From positions 1 through 64,000 of the forward strand of contig NZ_JQEC01000047.1 in the NCBI RefSeq assembly GCF_000764185.1: 64,000 nucleotides of DNA, read 5' to 3'. The stretch is from Colwellia psychrerythraea. GTDB lineage: Bacteria > Pseudomonadota > Gammaproteobacteria > Enterobacterales > Alteromonadaceae. Positions 1-7,874 of the stretch are shown piece after piece; the stretch's first letter is position 1, and each line of letters opens with the position of its first letter. Below the pieces are notes generated by a model, which was not told where the DNA came from, did no database searches, and saw only the letters and a program-made list of their open reading frames with translations. Both the position numbers and the translations under genes were made by a program.

Positions 1-245
1 ATTCTGTGAAACATTTACAAATTCAAAAAACTACGGTTTTAGTCAAGTTTAATTCACTTGAAGGTGCAGAAACTGGCTGGAAGCTTGTTGGTTATCATGC
101 TCACGAAGGGACCAAAGAAATGTATTCAGCACTCCTTTCTTCTCAAATGTCATCTAAAAGCATTACATTTAGAGTATCGGCAAGCGACTCAAGCTGCACA
201 GTTCAGAATATTAGCAGTAGTCTGGAAATGGTTAAAACAATATAA
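1..245 (+). CDS. small cassette-type protein, 5' end cut by window edge
   Basis: The open frame runs into the left edge without a stop, so the N-terminus (probably a signal peptide) is missing; a GTG at 6 is the first possible start inside the window but has no ribosome binding site. The visible ~79 residues contain a GYHAHEGTKEMYSALL stretch and end after a single Cys (SSCTVQNISSS). From memory this resembles short secreted proteins carried in integron cassettes of marine Vibrio-like bacteria; I know no function. The attC-like site at 300 follows 55 bases after the stop, which fits a one-gene cassette. The reading frame is convincing, the identity is not. Confidence 0.55.
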   Translation, partial: SVKHLQIQKTTVLVKFNSLEGAETGWKLVGYHAHEGTKEMYSALLSSQMSSKSITFRVSASDSSCTVQNISSSLEMVKTI

Positions 246-299
246 AACGGAAATAAATTATCGATTATCTTATATTTTCAAATATGCCTAGTACTAAAG

Positions 300-395
300 C
301 TATAAGTCGTTCAAAAGGACAAATAACAGTTGGTATTTGCTCCTTCGTCGCTTATTTTAACCAAATGTTTTTAGCCTCTTAATGAGGCGTTATCG
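300..395 (+). repeat. attC-like recombination site 1
   Basis: The stretch starts CTATAAGTCGTTCAAAAGG and ends GCCTCTTAATGAGGCGTTAT. Both the layout and the right end resemble the Vibrio cholerae repeat (VCR) right end GCCCCTTAGGCGGGCGTTA. The two ends are imperfectly complementary. Its middle block (TCCTTCGTCGCTTATTT) recurs in the site at 6255. It follows the stop codon of the 79-residue gene, where an attC should lie. No integrase gene is visible. Confidence 0.55.
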
Positions 396-480
396 ATACA
401 AAATCTAATCCAACCTGTCCAATTAGCTGTAATAGCTAATGTCTGCTCTGTGGTAGCTACTGCCCTTTGAGCAGTCCGGT
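389..480 (+). repeat. GTTATC-anchored intergenic repeat, copy A
   Basis: Starts at the core GTTATCGATACAAAATCTAA and continues through TAGCTGTAATAGCTAATG and TCTGCTCTGTGGTAGC. Related copies lie at 1361, 6749 and 13223 on this strand and at 7677 on the other strand. The repeat begins on the last bases of the attC-like site. Confidence 0.6.
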
Positions 481-733
481 ACGTACACTTTATGTTTTAT
501 TTTAGAAATTCAATATTTCAAAATATCTTAATGACAAGTTGGTGCGCAAAAGAGACATTCACCACAAGTATATTTGCCATAGATTTTCTAATGATTTTAT
601 GATGTTACTGAAAATTCTCAGTAATATTCAATTTTGTTAAAAACAACCACAAAAATAAAAGATAATAGTTACAGTTGGCTACGTTTCGCTGCCCACGATT
701 CTAGCGATAATTTCACAGGGCATGGAGATTAAA

Positions 734-1339
734 ATGAAAAAAGTAGTATTAGCATCAGTCTTATTGTTATCCATTGGTTTTGTTCAAGCTGCAGAATCAG
801 TTCGCTGGGATAGCGCTTCATTATCATATCAATCTGTGGATATAGATATATTTAAGTTAACTGGCTTTGGTGTTTCTGGAACAAAATTGATTGGTGAAGA
901 TTTATTCATAACCGGAAGCTATTCTTCTGTATCTGGTGATAATGATGATGATAAATCAAGCAGCATCGCAGCTGTAGATTTAGATTTAAATACATTGTCT
1001 GTTGGTCTTGGTTATCGTCATGCGATCTCCAGCAAAATAGACTTGTTTGGTGTTTTTTCATACCAAAATATAGAAAACAAAATGTCTATTTACGGTAGAC
1101 CGTTTGGACTAAATGGAAGTGAAAACGGTTTTGTTTTACAAGCAGGTATTCGTTCTTTAGTTTCAGAACATATTGAGTTAAGTGGTTCGCTTAGTTATGT
1201 AGATATTGCTGATGAATCTGATACTGGTTTTAATATTTCGGCAATGTATCATTTTACAGATCAAATTTCAGCTGGTCTTGGTTATGGAAAATATGATGAT
1301 GCTAATTCCCTTAGTTTATCTGCAGTTTTATTCTTTTAA
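734..1339 (+). CDS. outer-membrane beta-barrel protein
   Basis: About 201 residues. A typical Sec signal peptide (MKKVVLASVLLLSIGFVQAA) is followed by alternating amphipathic strands rich in Gly, Ser and aromatic residues, and the chain ends in Phe-Phe, as outer-membrane barrels do. A short acidic DNDDDK loop lies near residue 75. I chose ATG 734 because GGAG at 724-727 is 6 bases upstream; ATG 722 overlaps that site. It stands alone between repeat copies and looks like cassette cargo. Function unknown; it could be a small porin or adhesin-like barrel. Confidence 0.75.
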   Translation: MKKVVLASVLLLSIGFVQAAESVRWDSASLSYQSVDIDIFKLTGFGVSGTKLIGEDLFITGSYSSVSGDNDDDKSSSIAAVDLDLNTLSVGLGYRHAISSKIDLFGVFSYQNIENKMSIYGRPFGLNGSENGFVLQAGIRSLVSEHIELSGSLSYVDIADESDTGFNISAMYHFTDQISAGLGYGKYDDANSLSLSAVLFF

Positions 1340-1727
1340 CTTAAGCGAAACTAACAAGACGTTATCAATACAAAATCTAATCTAACTATTACAATTAGCT
1401 GTAATAGCTAATGTCTCCAATGTGGTAAAGTTGCTATTAGTTCTATGGTGCTTTGGGGCCACCGCGCTCTAGAAAAATGAACAATATGACTCTAAATGAG
1501 TGAGCAGAATCACTTGACCACTACAATTTCATATTTGGCCTTAGTGCAATTGCAATTGCACTTTGCTTCTTCATTGTAAAAGTCTACTTACACATTAGCC
1601 TCCTATTTTACGGGGGTAAAAAATGCAAATAATTTGTTACACTTATTTTCTTTATTAAAAAGGTATTAGCGAGTGATGATAACTGAGTATTTAAATGTCA
1701 ATGCTTTAATTAGGATAAGCTCGGTTT
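1340..1727. other. gene-less stretch with repeat copy B
   Basis: Contains the repeat at 1361-1440. The rest is AT-rich sequence before the AraC-type gene and shows no frame with a ribosome binding site. Confidence 0.5.
1361..1440 (+). repeat. GTTATC-anchored intergenic repeat, copy B
   Basis: GTTATCAATACAAAATCTAA, then AATTAGCTGTAATAGCTAAT and GTCTCCAATGTGGTAAAG. Clear nucleotide similarity to copy A, starting 22 bases after the stop of the barrel gene. Confidence 0.6.
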
Positions 1728-2513
1728 ATGATTCTAAACCAAATTAAAATAGAAAAGTCGCAGATACTTGACGGGATTGAAATTAAATCAGCTACATTTA
1801 TAGACAAGATTTTTCCTTTTCATTTCCATGAAAATTGGAGTCTAGCTTTTATTGAATATGGCAGTGAAAATATTTCATTTGCAAATGAGTCTTTCTTGCT
1901 AAGCAAAAACGCCGTTTTGCTTATCCCACCAAATTCTATTCATAAACATTGGGGAAACAAGAACAGCTTGTGGCGCTACAAAGCTGTTTATTTAAACGAT
2001 GATGTAATAAAAAATGTCACCAACACCCTTAATATTGATTATTCATTGCTATTAAATTTTCCTTACTTTATTACCTATGTCGATAATACATCTGAAATCA
2101 ATGAATTTTATATTTTTGAAATATTAAAAAAGCTCTTTCTTGAGATTGCGCATGACAACGCATATTCAAATTACCTCCGCCCCATTCACGCTAATTTTGA
2201 CGAGATTATTTGTTATTTGTCTCAACACTACAAAGAGTCAATTACGCTAGATAGTCTTGAAAAAAAATTCAAAATAAATAAATTTACTCTGCAAAAAAAC
2301 TTTAAGAAAAAAATTGGACTTTCCCCTTCAGAGTACTTAATTGCAGCAAGAATTGAAAACGCAAAACAGCTATTTGATTCAAGCTCAAATATTACCGATA
2401 TCGCAATTGATTCAGGTTTTTACGACCAAAGTCATTTCACTCATTCTTTTGTCAAGTACGTTGGCGTTACGCCAGGTATCTATAAAAAGAGTGTCAAGAT
2501 TTTACAAGACTAA
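1728..2513 (+). CDS. AraC-family transcriptional regulator
   Basis: 261 residues with the usual two-part layout. The N-terminal half (about 10-150) is a cupin-like ligand-binding domain with FHFHENWSLAFIEYG and a PPNSIHKH motif. The C-terminal ~100 residues carry two helix-turn-helix motifs, the second containing the family signature (ITDIAIDSGFYDQSHFTHSF, then KYVGVTPGIYKK). Such proteins are soluble one-component activators of nearby transport or catabolic genes. No obvious target lies beside it; the next genes are unrelated lipoproteins. The ribosome binding site is weak (AGGATA about ten bases before ATG). Confidence 0.9.
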   Translation: MILNQIKIEKSQILDGIEIKSATFIDKIFPFHFHENWSLAFIEYGSENISFANESFLLSKNAVLLIPPNSIHKHWGNKNSLWRYKAVYLNDDVIKNVTNTLNIDYSLLLNFPYFITYVDNTSEINEFYIFEILKKLFLEIAHDNAYSNYLRPIHANFDEIICYLSQHYKESITLDSLEKKFKINKFTLQKNFKKKIGLSPSEYLIAARIENAKQLFDSSSNITDIAIDSGFYDQSHFTHSFVKYVGVTPGIYKKSVKILQD

Positions 2514-2564
2514 ATGCAATACTGGCACTAAATTAGTCCTGATGATCATTTTTGAGGGAAACCA

Positions 2565-2706
2565 ATGAATTTTCTAAGTCTCCTTTTTACTTGCTGTTGT
2601 TAGTATTAGTTACTATGCAAAGCTATGTTATAAAAAGATTTTAGAACCAGAAGACCAATGTTTTGGACAAAGCTACTTGGCTGACTCCCTAAATTTTTAC
2701 ATCTGA
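2565..2706 (+). pseudogene. possible small frameshifted membrane or secreted protein
   Basis: A strong ribosome binding site (GAGGGA) precedes ATG 2565, but that frame stops after 12 codons. Shifting by one base opens a frame through FLLAVVSISYYAKLCYKK and EPEDQCFGQSYLADSLNFYI to a stop at 2706. The joined product would be a ~47-residue protein with one hydrophobic N-terminal segment. It may be a small gene broken by one indel, or chance. Confidence 0.25.
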
Positions 2707-2804
2707 CATTATTTCAATAAAAGATAGGTGTGAAGATGATATTGCGTATTCTCAATATTTGGCAACGCTCAATAACTCGTTTAATACAAAATATGGAAAA
2801 ATTT

Positions 2805-3680
2805 ATGAAATCTATTTTCTCTTCAATATCTCTGTTACTTTCTCTGTCGGTAATGAGTTGCGGTAGTTATGCCCAAGATGACGTTCCCATCCCAGATGGC
2901 CCCTATCTCGGTCAAACACCACCCGGCTCAACACCTGAGATTTTTGCACCCGGTATTGTTAATACAGAGGAATTTATTGAAATTCAGGGCATGTTCGGAG
3001 CGGATATGAATACCTTTTATTTCGTCAGGCGTGATGAAAAAGAAGTTTATTCCTTGAATGTCGTTGAGTATAAGAACAATCAATGGCAGCAATCTATTGT
3101 TAAACAGGGAGTGAGCGCGCCATCCATCTCTCCCGGTGGCGAGACCATCTATTTAAATAATAGCTATATTAAGCGCACCAGCGACGGTTGGTCGGAGCCA
3201 AAAAAACACGGCGCACCTTTCGATGATATCGACATTATGAGGCTTTCGGCTTCTTCCAACGGCACTTATTATTTTGATACTTTTACCCCAAAAACAATGG
3301 ATACCCCTATTCGCTATTCGCGTTTGATAAACGGCAAATATGAGCAGCCGAAGTCACTGGGCCCGCAGTTTGGCATCGGCAGATACAATGCCCACCCCTT
3401 TATTGCAGCGGATGAAAGCTACATTATCTTTGATAGCGTAAGAGAAGGAGGCTATGGCAGATCAGACCTCTATATCAGCTTTCGAGCGGCAGATGGCTCA
3501 TGGGGCCCTGCGATCAACTTGGGTGACAAGATCAATACCGCGCACTCTGAAAAAAATCCAAGTTTGTCACCCGATGGAAAATTTATCTTTTTCAGTTTGC
3601 GGACAAAAAGCGGAAACGAAGAGGTAAATATCAACTGGGTGGACGCACAAATTATTGAAACGCTCAGGCCCAAACTATAA
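2805..3680 (+). CDS. TolB/PD40-like beta-propeller lipoprotein
   Basis: 291 residues. The signal peptide ends in a lipobox-like VMSC with Gly after the Cys, so a lipid-anchored periplasmic or outer-membrane protein is likely. The mature part repeats PD40-type blades such as SISPGGETIYL, PFIAADESYIIFDS and SLSPDGKFIFF, the pattern of TolB-like propellers. I chose ATG 2805 over upstream GTG/ATG codons because GGA lies 8 bases before it and the start aligns exactly with the paralogue at 3900. The first ~30 codons are almost the same as in that paralogue while the rest differs. The stop codon lies inside an attC-like site. Confidence 0.7.
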   Translation: MKSIFSSISLLLSLSVMSCGSYAQDDVPIPDGPYLGQTPPGSTPEIFAPGIVNTEEFIEIQGMFGADMNTFYFVRRDEKEVYSLNVVEYKNNQWQQSIVKQGVSAPSISPGGETIYLNNSYIKRTSDGWSEPKKHGAPFDDIDIMRLSASSNGTYYFDTFTPKTMDTPIRYSRLINGKYEQPKSLGPQFGIGRYNAHPFIAADESYIIFDSVREGGYGRSDLYISFRAADGSWGPAINLGDKINTAHSEKNPSLSPDGKFIFFSLRTKSGNEEVNINWVDAQIIETLRPKL

Positions 3681-3744
3681 TCCATATATCAATTGCAGCA
3701 TGAGCGACGCCAAAAGACAGCGCGCCTTCTACGGGCGTTATATG
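3675..3744 (+). repeat. attC-like recombination site 2
   Basis: Begins on the stop codon of the preceding gene (ACTATAATCC) and ends CCTTCTACGGGCGTTATATG, a right end close to the attC core GCGTTAT. Internal complementarity is modest, so this is a weaker candidate than the sites at 4798 and 7671. Confidence 0.4.
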
Positions 3745-3887
3745 TACCTAATAAGTCGTTTATCGCCGTTAGAAAAAAAGTCATCTAAAAGTCATAAGGA
3801 CGTCAGGTCTTTTGAAGCCGGTTTGGTTAAATTGACCGCTTGATCAATCACATTTAAGCGAAGTTAAATAATTCGTTTATTTCAAAA
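3736..3887 (+). repeat. 152-bp shared leader module, copy 1
   Basis: Starts CGTTATATGTACCTAATAAG and ends TTATTTCAAAA just before the ribosome binding site of the lipoprotein at 3900. Aligned with the reverse complement of 9135-9286 it matches at roughly four bases in five with one single-base gap, including AGTCATAAGGACGTCAGGT and GGTTAAATTGACCGCT. It probably carries the promoter of the downstream gene. Confidence 0.75.
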
Positions 3888-3899
3888 CAAGGAAAACTC

Positions 3900-4778
3900 A
3901 TGAAATCTATTTGCTTTTCAATATACCTGTTACTTTCTCTGTCGGTGATAGGTTGCACAAGTCATACCCAAGATGACCCTCCAGTGCTCGATCGCCCCCA
4001 TACAATTGCTGTTAGTGCGGCGGGCACAAAAATTTATTTAACTGATAGAGAAGGTCAATCAAGTATTGAAATTCCAAATGTGACAGGTGATTACTTAGCT
4101 TGGTCGCCTGACGGAAAAAAACTTGCTTCTCGAAAATATCATGATGACGGAAATACTTGGTCTATTCATACAATGAATAGTGATGGTACGAATTGGAAAC
4201 GATTAACTCATGAAAAAAATAAATGGGATAGTGTTCCTGCATGGACTCCAGATGGAAAAAAAATTGCTTTTGCAAGAGAATATAAGGATTCGGAAGGCGT
4301 TTGGCATGCTGAAATTTGGATGATGAATTCAGATGGTAGCGAAAAGACTCAAATAGAATCACTGAAAGGGAGTAACCCTCATTTTACTCCAAATGGGAGA
4401 ATCGTCTTTGCTTCAGAACACAAAGATAAAAAAAATGAGATAAGCATCGCCGATAGTGATGGTAACAACACTATCCATTTGACAGATAATGAAGCTGAAG
4501 ACTGGCATCCTGAAGTTTCTCCTGATGGCAAGCAAATCACTTTTATGTCTAAAAGAGATGGAAATCATGAAATTTATGTGATGGATATAGATGGTTCTAA
4601 TCAAAAACGATTAACATTTAGTGATGTTGATGATTGGCTCCCATCCTGGTCTCCTGACAGTTCCGAAATATTATTTTCACACCACGCGGATACAGGATGG
4701 GATATGTATATTATGAATAAAGATGGTTCTTCATTAAGGAAAATTATCAGAGGTAGAGATGCTGTGTTTAAGCCTTAG
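3900..4778 (+). CDS. TolB-like WD40/PD40 beta-propeller lipoprotein
   Basis: 292 residues. A signal peptide with lipobox VIGC is followed by at least five repeated blades: YLAWSPDGKKLASR, PAWTPDGKKIAFAR, PHFTPNGRIVFAS, PEVSPDGKQITFMS and PSWSPDSSEILFS, each paired with an I-x-x-M-N-x-D-G turn. This is the TolB propeller architecture without the TolB N-terminal domain, suggesting a periplasmic binding role of unknown target. A good ribosome binding site (AAGGAAAA) precedes ATG 3900. The leader is shared with the serine hydrolase gene at 9083, and the signal region with the gene at 2805. Confidence 0.8.
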   Translation: MKSICFSIYLLLSLSVIGCTSHTQDDPPVLDRPHTIAVSAAGTKIYLTDREGQSSIEIPNVTGDYLAWSPDGKKLASRKYHDDGNTWSIHTMNSDGTNWKRLTHEKNKWDSVPAWTPDGKKIAFAREYKDSEGVWHAEIWMMNSDGSEKTQIESLKGSNPHFTPNGRIVFASEHKDKKNEISIADSDGNNTIHLTDNEAEDWHPEVSPDGKQITFMSKRDGNHEIYVMDIDGSNQKRLTFSDVDDWLPSWSPDSSEILFSHHADTGWDMYIMNKDGSSLRKIIRGRDAVFKP

Positions 4779-4797
4779 CCAGATCCAAATAGTGAAG

Positions 4798-4858
4798 CAT
4801 AAAACAATCGCAGAAAGGAGTACGGTAAAGGGAATCGTGCTTTCTGCGGGCGGTATAT
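4798..4858 (+). repeat. attC-like recombination site 3
   Basis: CATAAAACAATCGCAGAAAG at the left and GCTTTCTGCGGGCGGTATAT at the right. CGCAGAAAG (4809-4817) and CTTTCTGCG (4840-4848) are perfect inverted repeats. The site lies 20 bases after the stop of the lipoprotein gene. The core reads GGTATAT rather than GTTATAT, so it may be inactive. Confidence 0.5.
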
Positions 4859-4882
4859 CCCAGTGTGAAAATAGAGGCATTT

Positions 4883-6070
4883 ATGAAAATAATTTTCGTT
4901 TTAATTGCAATGATAGGACTTCAATCGACAGTATATTCACAAACAGAATATAGTAATCAGACATTAGCAGTAAAAAAGTGGTTCACTAATAATGAACTAT
5001 CTGCCTTAGCCGAAAAATTTGTCGGTATTTCATCAAAACTAGGAAAACAGCATGGTTTATTTCCAGTAAAATCAACTGGAGTATCCACCCAAACTATTAT
5101 TGACGCAGGCACAGATTTTTTAAAGGCTTTAACTCCAATACAAAAATTGAGAACTCAATTTTCTGTTGATGATCCCGAATGGAGAAAATGGTCAAATGTT
5201 GACAATGGAATATATGTTCGTCAGGGAATTAGTTTTGAAGAAATGACTAAAGAACAAAAAAAGAAGGCTTGGAAACTTTTACAAACCTCACTGAGTGCTG
5301 AAGGTGTAAAGTTAAGTAAAGATATTATGAAAACTGATCAGACACTCAGAGAACTGAATAATGATAAACTAAGCTACGGAGAAGAAAAGTATTTCATTAC
5401 TATTATGGGTACTCCGTCAAAAACCGAACCCTGGGGTTGGCAACTAGATGGACATCATTTAGTCATTAATTATTTCATTCTTGGAGATCAGGTTGTTGTT
5501 ACTCCAATGTTTTTAGGGGCTGAACCATCGGTTACTACATCAGGAAAGTATATTGGAAATTCAGTACTTCAGGAAGAACAGGATAAAGGTCTACTCTTAC
5601 TCCAATCTCTTAATAAAGAACAGCAAAAACTTGCTATAATCGAACGAGAAAAAAACCGTGTAGACATCAAAGCTGAAGCGAATAAAGACAACTTAGTATT
5701 AGAGTACTCAGGAATTAAGGTTAAAGATTTTAACCCTGTCCAAAAAGAAAAGCTCATTGAACTCATTAAATTATTTGTTAATAATATACGTAAAGAACAT
5801 GCACAAATACGTATGAAAGAGGTAATAGAGCACTTAGATAACACCTATTTCTCTTGGATTGGTGGAACGGATAATCATTCAGTTTTTTATTATCGCATAC
5901 ACAGTCCAGTGCTTTTAATTGAGTTCGATCACCAGCGCCCAGTGGGTAACCCAAATGAAGAATCAGGCAAACCAACTCGACAACATATTCACGTAATAGT
6001 ACGAACACCAAATGGTAATGACTATGGGAAGGATTTACTAAATCAACATTTATCAACTCATAAGCATTAG
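4883..6070 (+). CDS. DUF3500 family secreted protein
   Basis: 395 residues. A signal peptide (MKIIFVLIAMIGLQSTVYSQ) leads into a DUF3500-type body, recognisable by EPWGWQLDGHHLVINYFILG, TPMFLGAEP, the later FSWIGG...FYYRIHSPVLLIEFDHQ block and the C-terminal HIHVIVRTPNGNDYGKDLL. The family is of unknown activity; conserved His and Trp residues suggest an enzyme or binding protein outside the cytoplasm. ATG 4883 is chosen because GAGG lies 5 bases upstream; the GTG at 4865 would start before that site. The gene is bracketed by attC-like sites at 4798 and 6255, as a single-gene cassette would be. Confidence 0.85.
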   Translation: MKIIFVLIAMIGLQSTVYSQTEYSNQTLAVKKWFTNNELSALAEKFVGISSKLGKQHGLFPVKSTGVSTQTIIDAGTDFLKALTPIQKLRTQFSVDDPEWRKWSNVDNGIYVRQGISFEEMTKEQKKKAWKLLQTSLSAEGVKLSKDIMKTDQTLRELNNDKLSYGEEKYFITIMGTPSKTEPWGWQLDGHHLVINYFILGDQVVVTPMFLGAEPSVTTSGKYIGNSVLQEEQDKGLLLLQSLNKEQQKLAIIEREKNRVDIKAEANKDNLVLEYSGIKVKDFNPVQKEKLIELIKLFVNNIRKEHAQIRMKEVIEHLDNTYFSWIGGTDNHSVFYYRIHSPVLLIEFDHQRPVGNPNEESGKPTRQHIHVIVRTPNGNDYGKDLLNQHLSTHKH

Positions 6071-6373
6071 TGTCATGTTCATTGTTATTTTGATATGAGC
6101 ATTGGAACTACTATCTGATTTTATGTCTGCTTTGTGCTGTGAAGTAGCTCTTTTGTTAAAGGCCTCTTGGTGCGCTTTGCTGACATTAACCTTAAATTGT
6201 TTGCCATATATCATCTAATGAATTAGTTGTGTTATATTACTGAGAAATTTCCATAATAAGATGTTTACGAACGGAAAAAACAGTTTTTTTTTGTTCCTTC
6301 GTCGCATATTTAACCAGCTACTTTATTGGCTCTTAATTAGTTGTTAGATTTTCATATTAATCAAGGATAAATA
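6071..6373. other. gene-less stretch ending in an attC-like site
   Basis: No frame with a start signal. Bases 6255-6349 are the attC-like site; the remainder is AT-rich and shows nothing recognisable. Confidence 0.5.
6255..6349 (+). repeat. attC-like recombination site 4
   Basis: Left end AATAAGATGTTTACGAACGG; right end GGCTCTTAATTAGTTGTTAG with core GTTAGAT (6343-6349), which matches the integron consensus GTTRRRY. The middle block (TTCCTTCGTCGCATATTTAA) is shared with site 1 at 300. The next gene starts 25 bases later. Confidence 0.55.
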
Positions 6374-6712
6374 ATGATTCGTGTAATTTCAGTAATTTTA
6401 CTCTCTATGATCTCTGTATTCGCTAGTGCCACTCAATATACTGGAACGGGTAATATTGTTAGGCTTGTTTCTATCCCAGGTGGAGATAATCGAGATTATA
6501 TTGCAGTTTATAATTTCACTAGCGCTGGTAACTGTCCTGTTTCCTCTGGCTTGGTAATAGCTAAAATTCAAACTAGCGCCTCTGGTAATAGGGTGTATTC
6601 TTTGGCTCTAGCAGCTAAAGTTTCCGGAAAACAAGTTAAGCTAGTAGTTGATAATGCATTAAAAAATGATGAAGGTTTTTGCTACGTTAAATCACTAGAA
6701 TTTGTTGAATAG
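6374..6712 (+). CDS. small secreted cassette protein, function unknown
   Basis: 112 residues with a signal peptide (MIRVISVILLSMISVFASA) and a small beta-rich mature domain. Two Cys residues (AGNCPVSSGL and DEGFCYVKSL) could form a disulfide. The ribosome binding site AAGGAT stands 6-7 bases before ATG. From memory, similar ~100-residue proteins with an SGNRVYSLALAAK-like core occur in marine integron cassettes and none has a known role. Its position directly behind the attC core at 6343 fits. Confidence 0.7.
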   Translation: MIRVISVILLSMISVFASATQYTGTGNIVRLVSIPGGDNRDYIAVYNFTSAGNCPVSSGLVIAKIQTSASGNRVYSLALAAKVSGKQVKLVVDNALKNDEGFCYVKSLEFVE

Positions 6713-7084
6713 AGGAAAACCTAGCTAGACGCGCCAGCTTGGCTTGACGTTATCGATACAAAAACTAATCTGAATCTGTTTTATTCGGTTATAGCTAATG
6801 ACCGTTTTGTGGTAAATGCTGTCATGTATTGATCATGCCGCAAAGCGGAAGTTTCAAGTCATTTTCCCTAACCTCCGCTTCAAGCTCATTGTTGCCGTTG
6901 GTACCTATAACCTTAAACTATTAAATCAAAGCTAAAACGGCTACTTCAAATGCTTTGGCCCCATAGGTTTACTAAAGTAGCTTAATTCTTTTGTATAGAA
7001 TCGATAGTTCAGCTAATTCATCTTTGTATTTTTTTGATAGTTCAGTAAAATAGTTAGTCTTTAACAGTTCTGTAAAGGTTAGTG
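6713..7084. other. gene-less stretch with repeat copy C
   Basis: Contains the repeat at 6749-6830 followed by ATGCCGCAAAGCGGAAG, a tail type I associate with intergenic repeats of marine gammaproteobacteria. Bases 6880-7070 show no gene; they hold the promoter region of the glutaredoxin gene. Confidence 0.5.
6749..6830 (+). repeat. GTTATC-anchored intergenic repeat, copy C
   Basis: GTTATCGATACAAAAACTAA, then GGTTATAGCTAATGACCG and TTTTGTGGTAAATGCTG. More diverged than copies A and B but co-linear with them. Confidence 0.55.
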
Positions 7085-7315
7085 ATGAAACGCGTTGTAT
7101 TATATATTTCAGATAAATGCTCCCATTGCCGTGAAGCTCAAAAATACTTGGATGATAATGGCATTAAATACAGATTAACAAATGCGAAAATGCAGCGCGG
7201 TAGAAAAGAACTTGACGCTATAGGGGCTCGGTCAGTACCTGCTCTTAAAATTGGTAATGAAGTAATGATTGGTTGGAATATAGAAAATTTCAAGAAACTC
7301 TATGCCGCTGATTAG
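7085..7315 (+). CDS. glutaredoxin-like protein
   Basis: 76 residues with a full glutaredoxin fold pattern: a first strand, then the redox motif CSHC (SDKCSHCREAQKYLDD), the cis-Pro segment ARSVPALKIGN and a C-terminal GWNIENFKKLY helix. It lacks a signal peptide, so it acts in the cytoplasm as a thiol-disulfide oxidoreductase. The CxxC is CSHC rather than the classical CPYC. AAAGG at 7074-7078 fits ATG 7085 better than GTG 7082. It stands alone in the cassette-like region. Confidence 0.85.
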   Translation: MKRVVLYISDKCSHCREAQKYLDDNGIKYRLTNAKMQRGRKELDAIGARSVPALKIGNEVMIGWNIENFKKLYAAD

Positions 7316-7599
7316 GAGGTAGAATTATCTAATTAGAACATTGAGCAACCAATGGGCACAGAGCATCATATAATCAGCCGATTAGCATTATAACTCCATA
7401 ATTTATCAATCAGCACAAGTATTGTTACTCAGCTTTCACTAGATAGTTCATATGTTTGCTTCGTCAGCATGTGGTGTGAGCGCTGCTGCTTTGATTAAAA
7501 ACCTTTATGGCAACTATGCTGGCTCACTCGCCAGTTGGGGATAGTCAATCTGGATTGGTAGTTCATGCCTCTTGAAAACTCAAAGCCGCCAGTGGTTTG

Positions 7600-7677
7600 T
7601 TGTCTCTGAATGATCACAATCACCACAAAATAGACATTAGCTATTACAATTAATGGGTTAGATTTTGTGTCGATAAC
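7600..7677 (-). repeat. GTTATC-anchored intergenic repeat, copy D (inverted)
   Basis: Read on the minus strand from 7677: GTTATCGACACAAAATCTAA, then TAATTGTAATAGCTAATGTC and TATTTTGTGGTGATTGTG. It is oriented with the minus-strand serine hydrolase cassette. Confidence 0.6.
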
Positions 7678-7740
7678 GTCCAAATTTGCGAATGACTGAC
7701 GCGAAGCGTAAGGCGCTCCGCAATATTTGATTGTTATATA
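7671..7740 (-). repeat. attC-like recombination site 5 (minus strand)
   Basis: Minus-strand left end ATATAACAATCAAATATTGC and right end CGCAAATTTGGACGTTATCG. The ends pair over nearly their whole length with a few unpaired bases, as attC hairpins do. It lies downstream of the serine hydrolase gene on the same strand, the correct place for that gene's cassette. Confidence 0.6.
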
Positions 7741-7874
7741 TTTTGTTGAACCGGACTATTCTATACAAGTATGGGCTCGTTCTGGCAACTTTAACAGCCT
7801 CCAGCCCAGCGTTTTTTTTGCCGGGGGAACATTCTGTAACTTATTATGTACTTAGCTTACATGTTGTTGTGACT

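Larger units (their letters stand above)
246..733. other. gene-less stretch with attC-like site and repeat copy
   Basis: No credible gene. It holds the attC-like site at 300-395, the first copy of the GTTATC-anchored repeat (389-480), and an AT-rich leader before the barrel gene at 734. Bases 480-720 show nothing I can name. Confidence 0.6.
7316..7874. other. gene-less stretch with minus-strand repeat and attC-like site
   Basis: Between convergent genes. It contains repeat copy D (about 7600-7677, perhaps extending to 7490) and the attC-like site at 7671-7740, both in minus orientation. Bases 7785-7830 hold a GC-rich GCCTCCAGCCCAGCG...CCGGGGG segment of unclear role. Confidence 0.5.

Noticed and set aside
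3655..3843. 62-codon frame across the end of the first lipoprotein gene and the shared leader
   Set aside because: It lies over an attC-like site and the 152-bp repeat module, has no ribosome binding site, and the matching module at 9135-9286 does not keep the frame.
7495..7683. 62-codon minus-strand frame
   Set aside because: It is the repeat copy D region read through by chance; other copies of the repeat do not keep an open frame.
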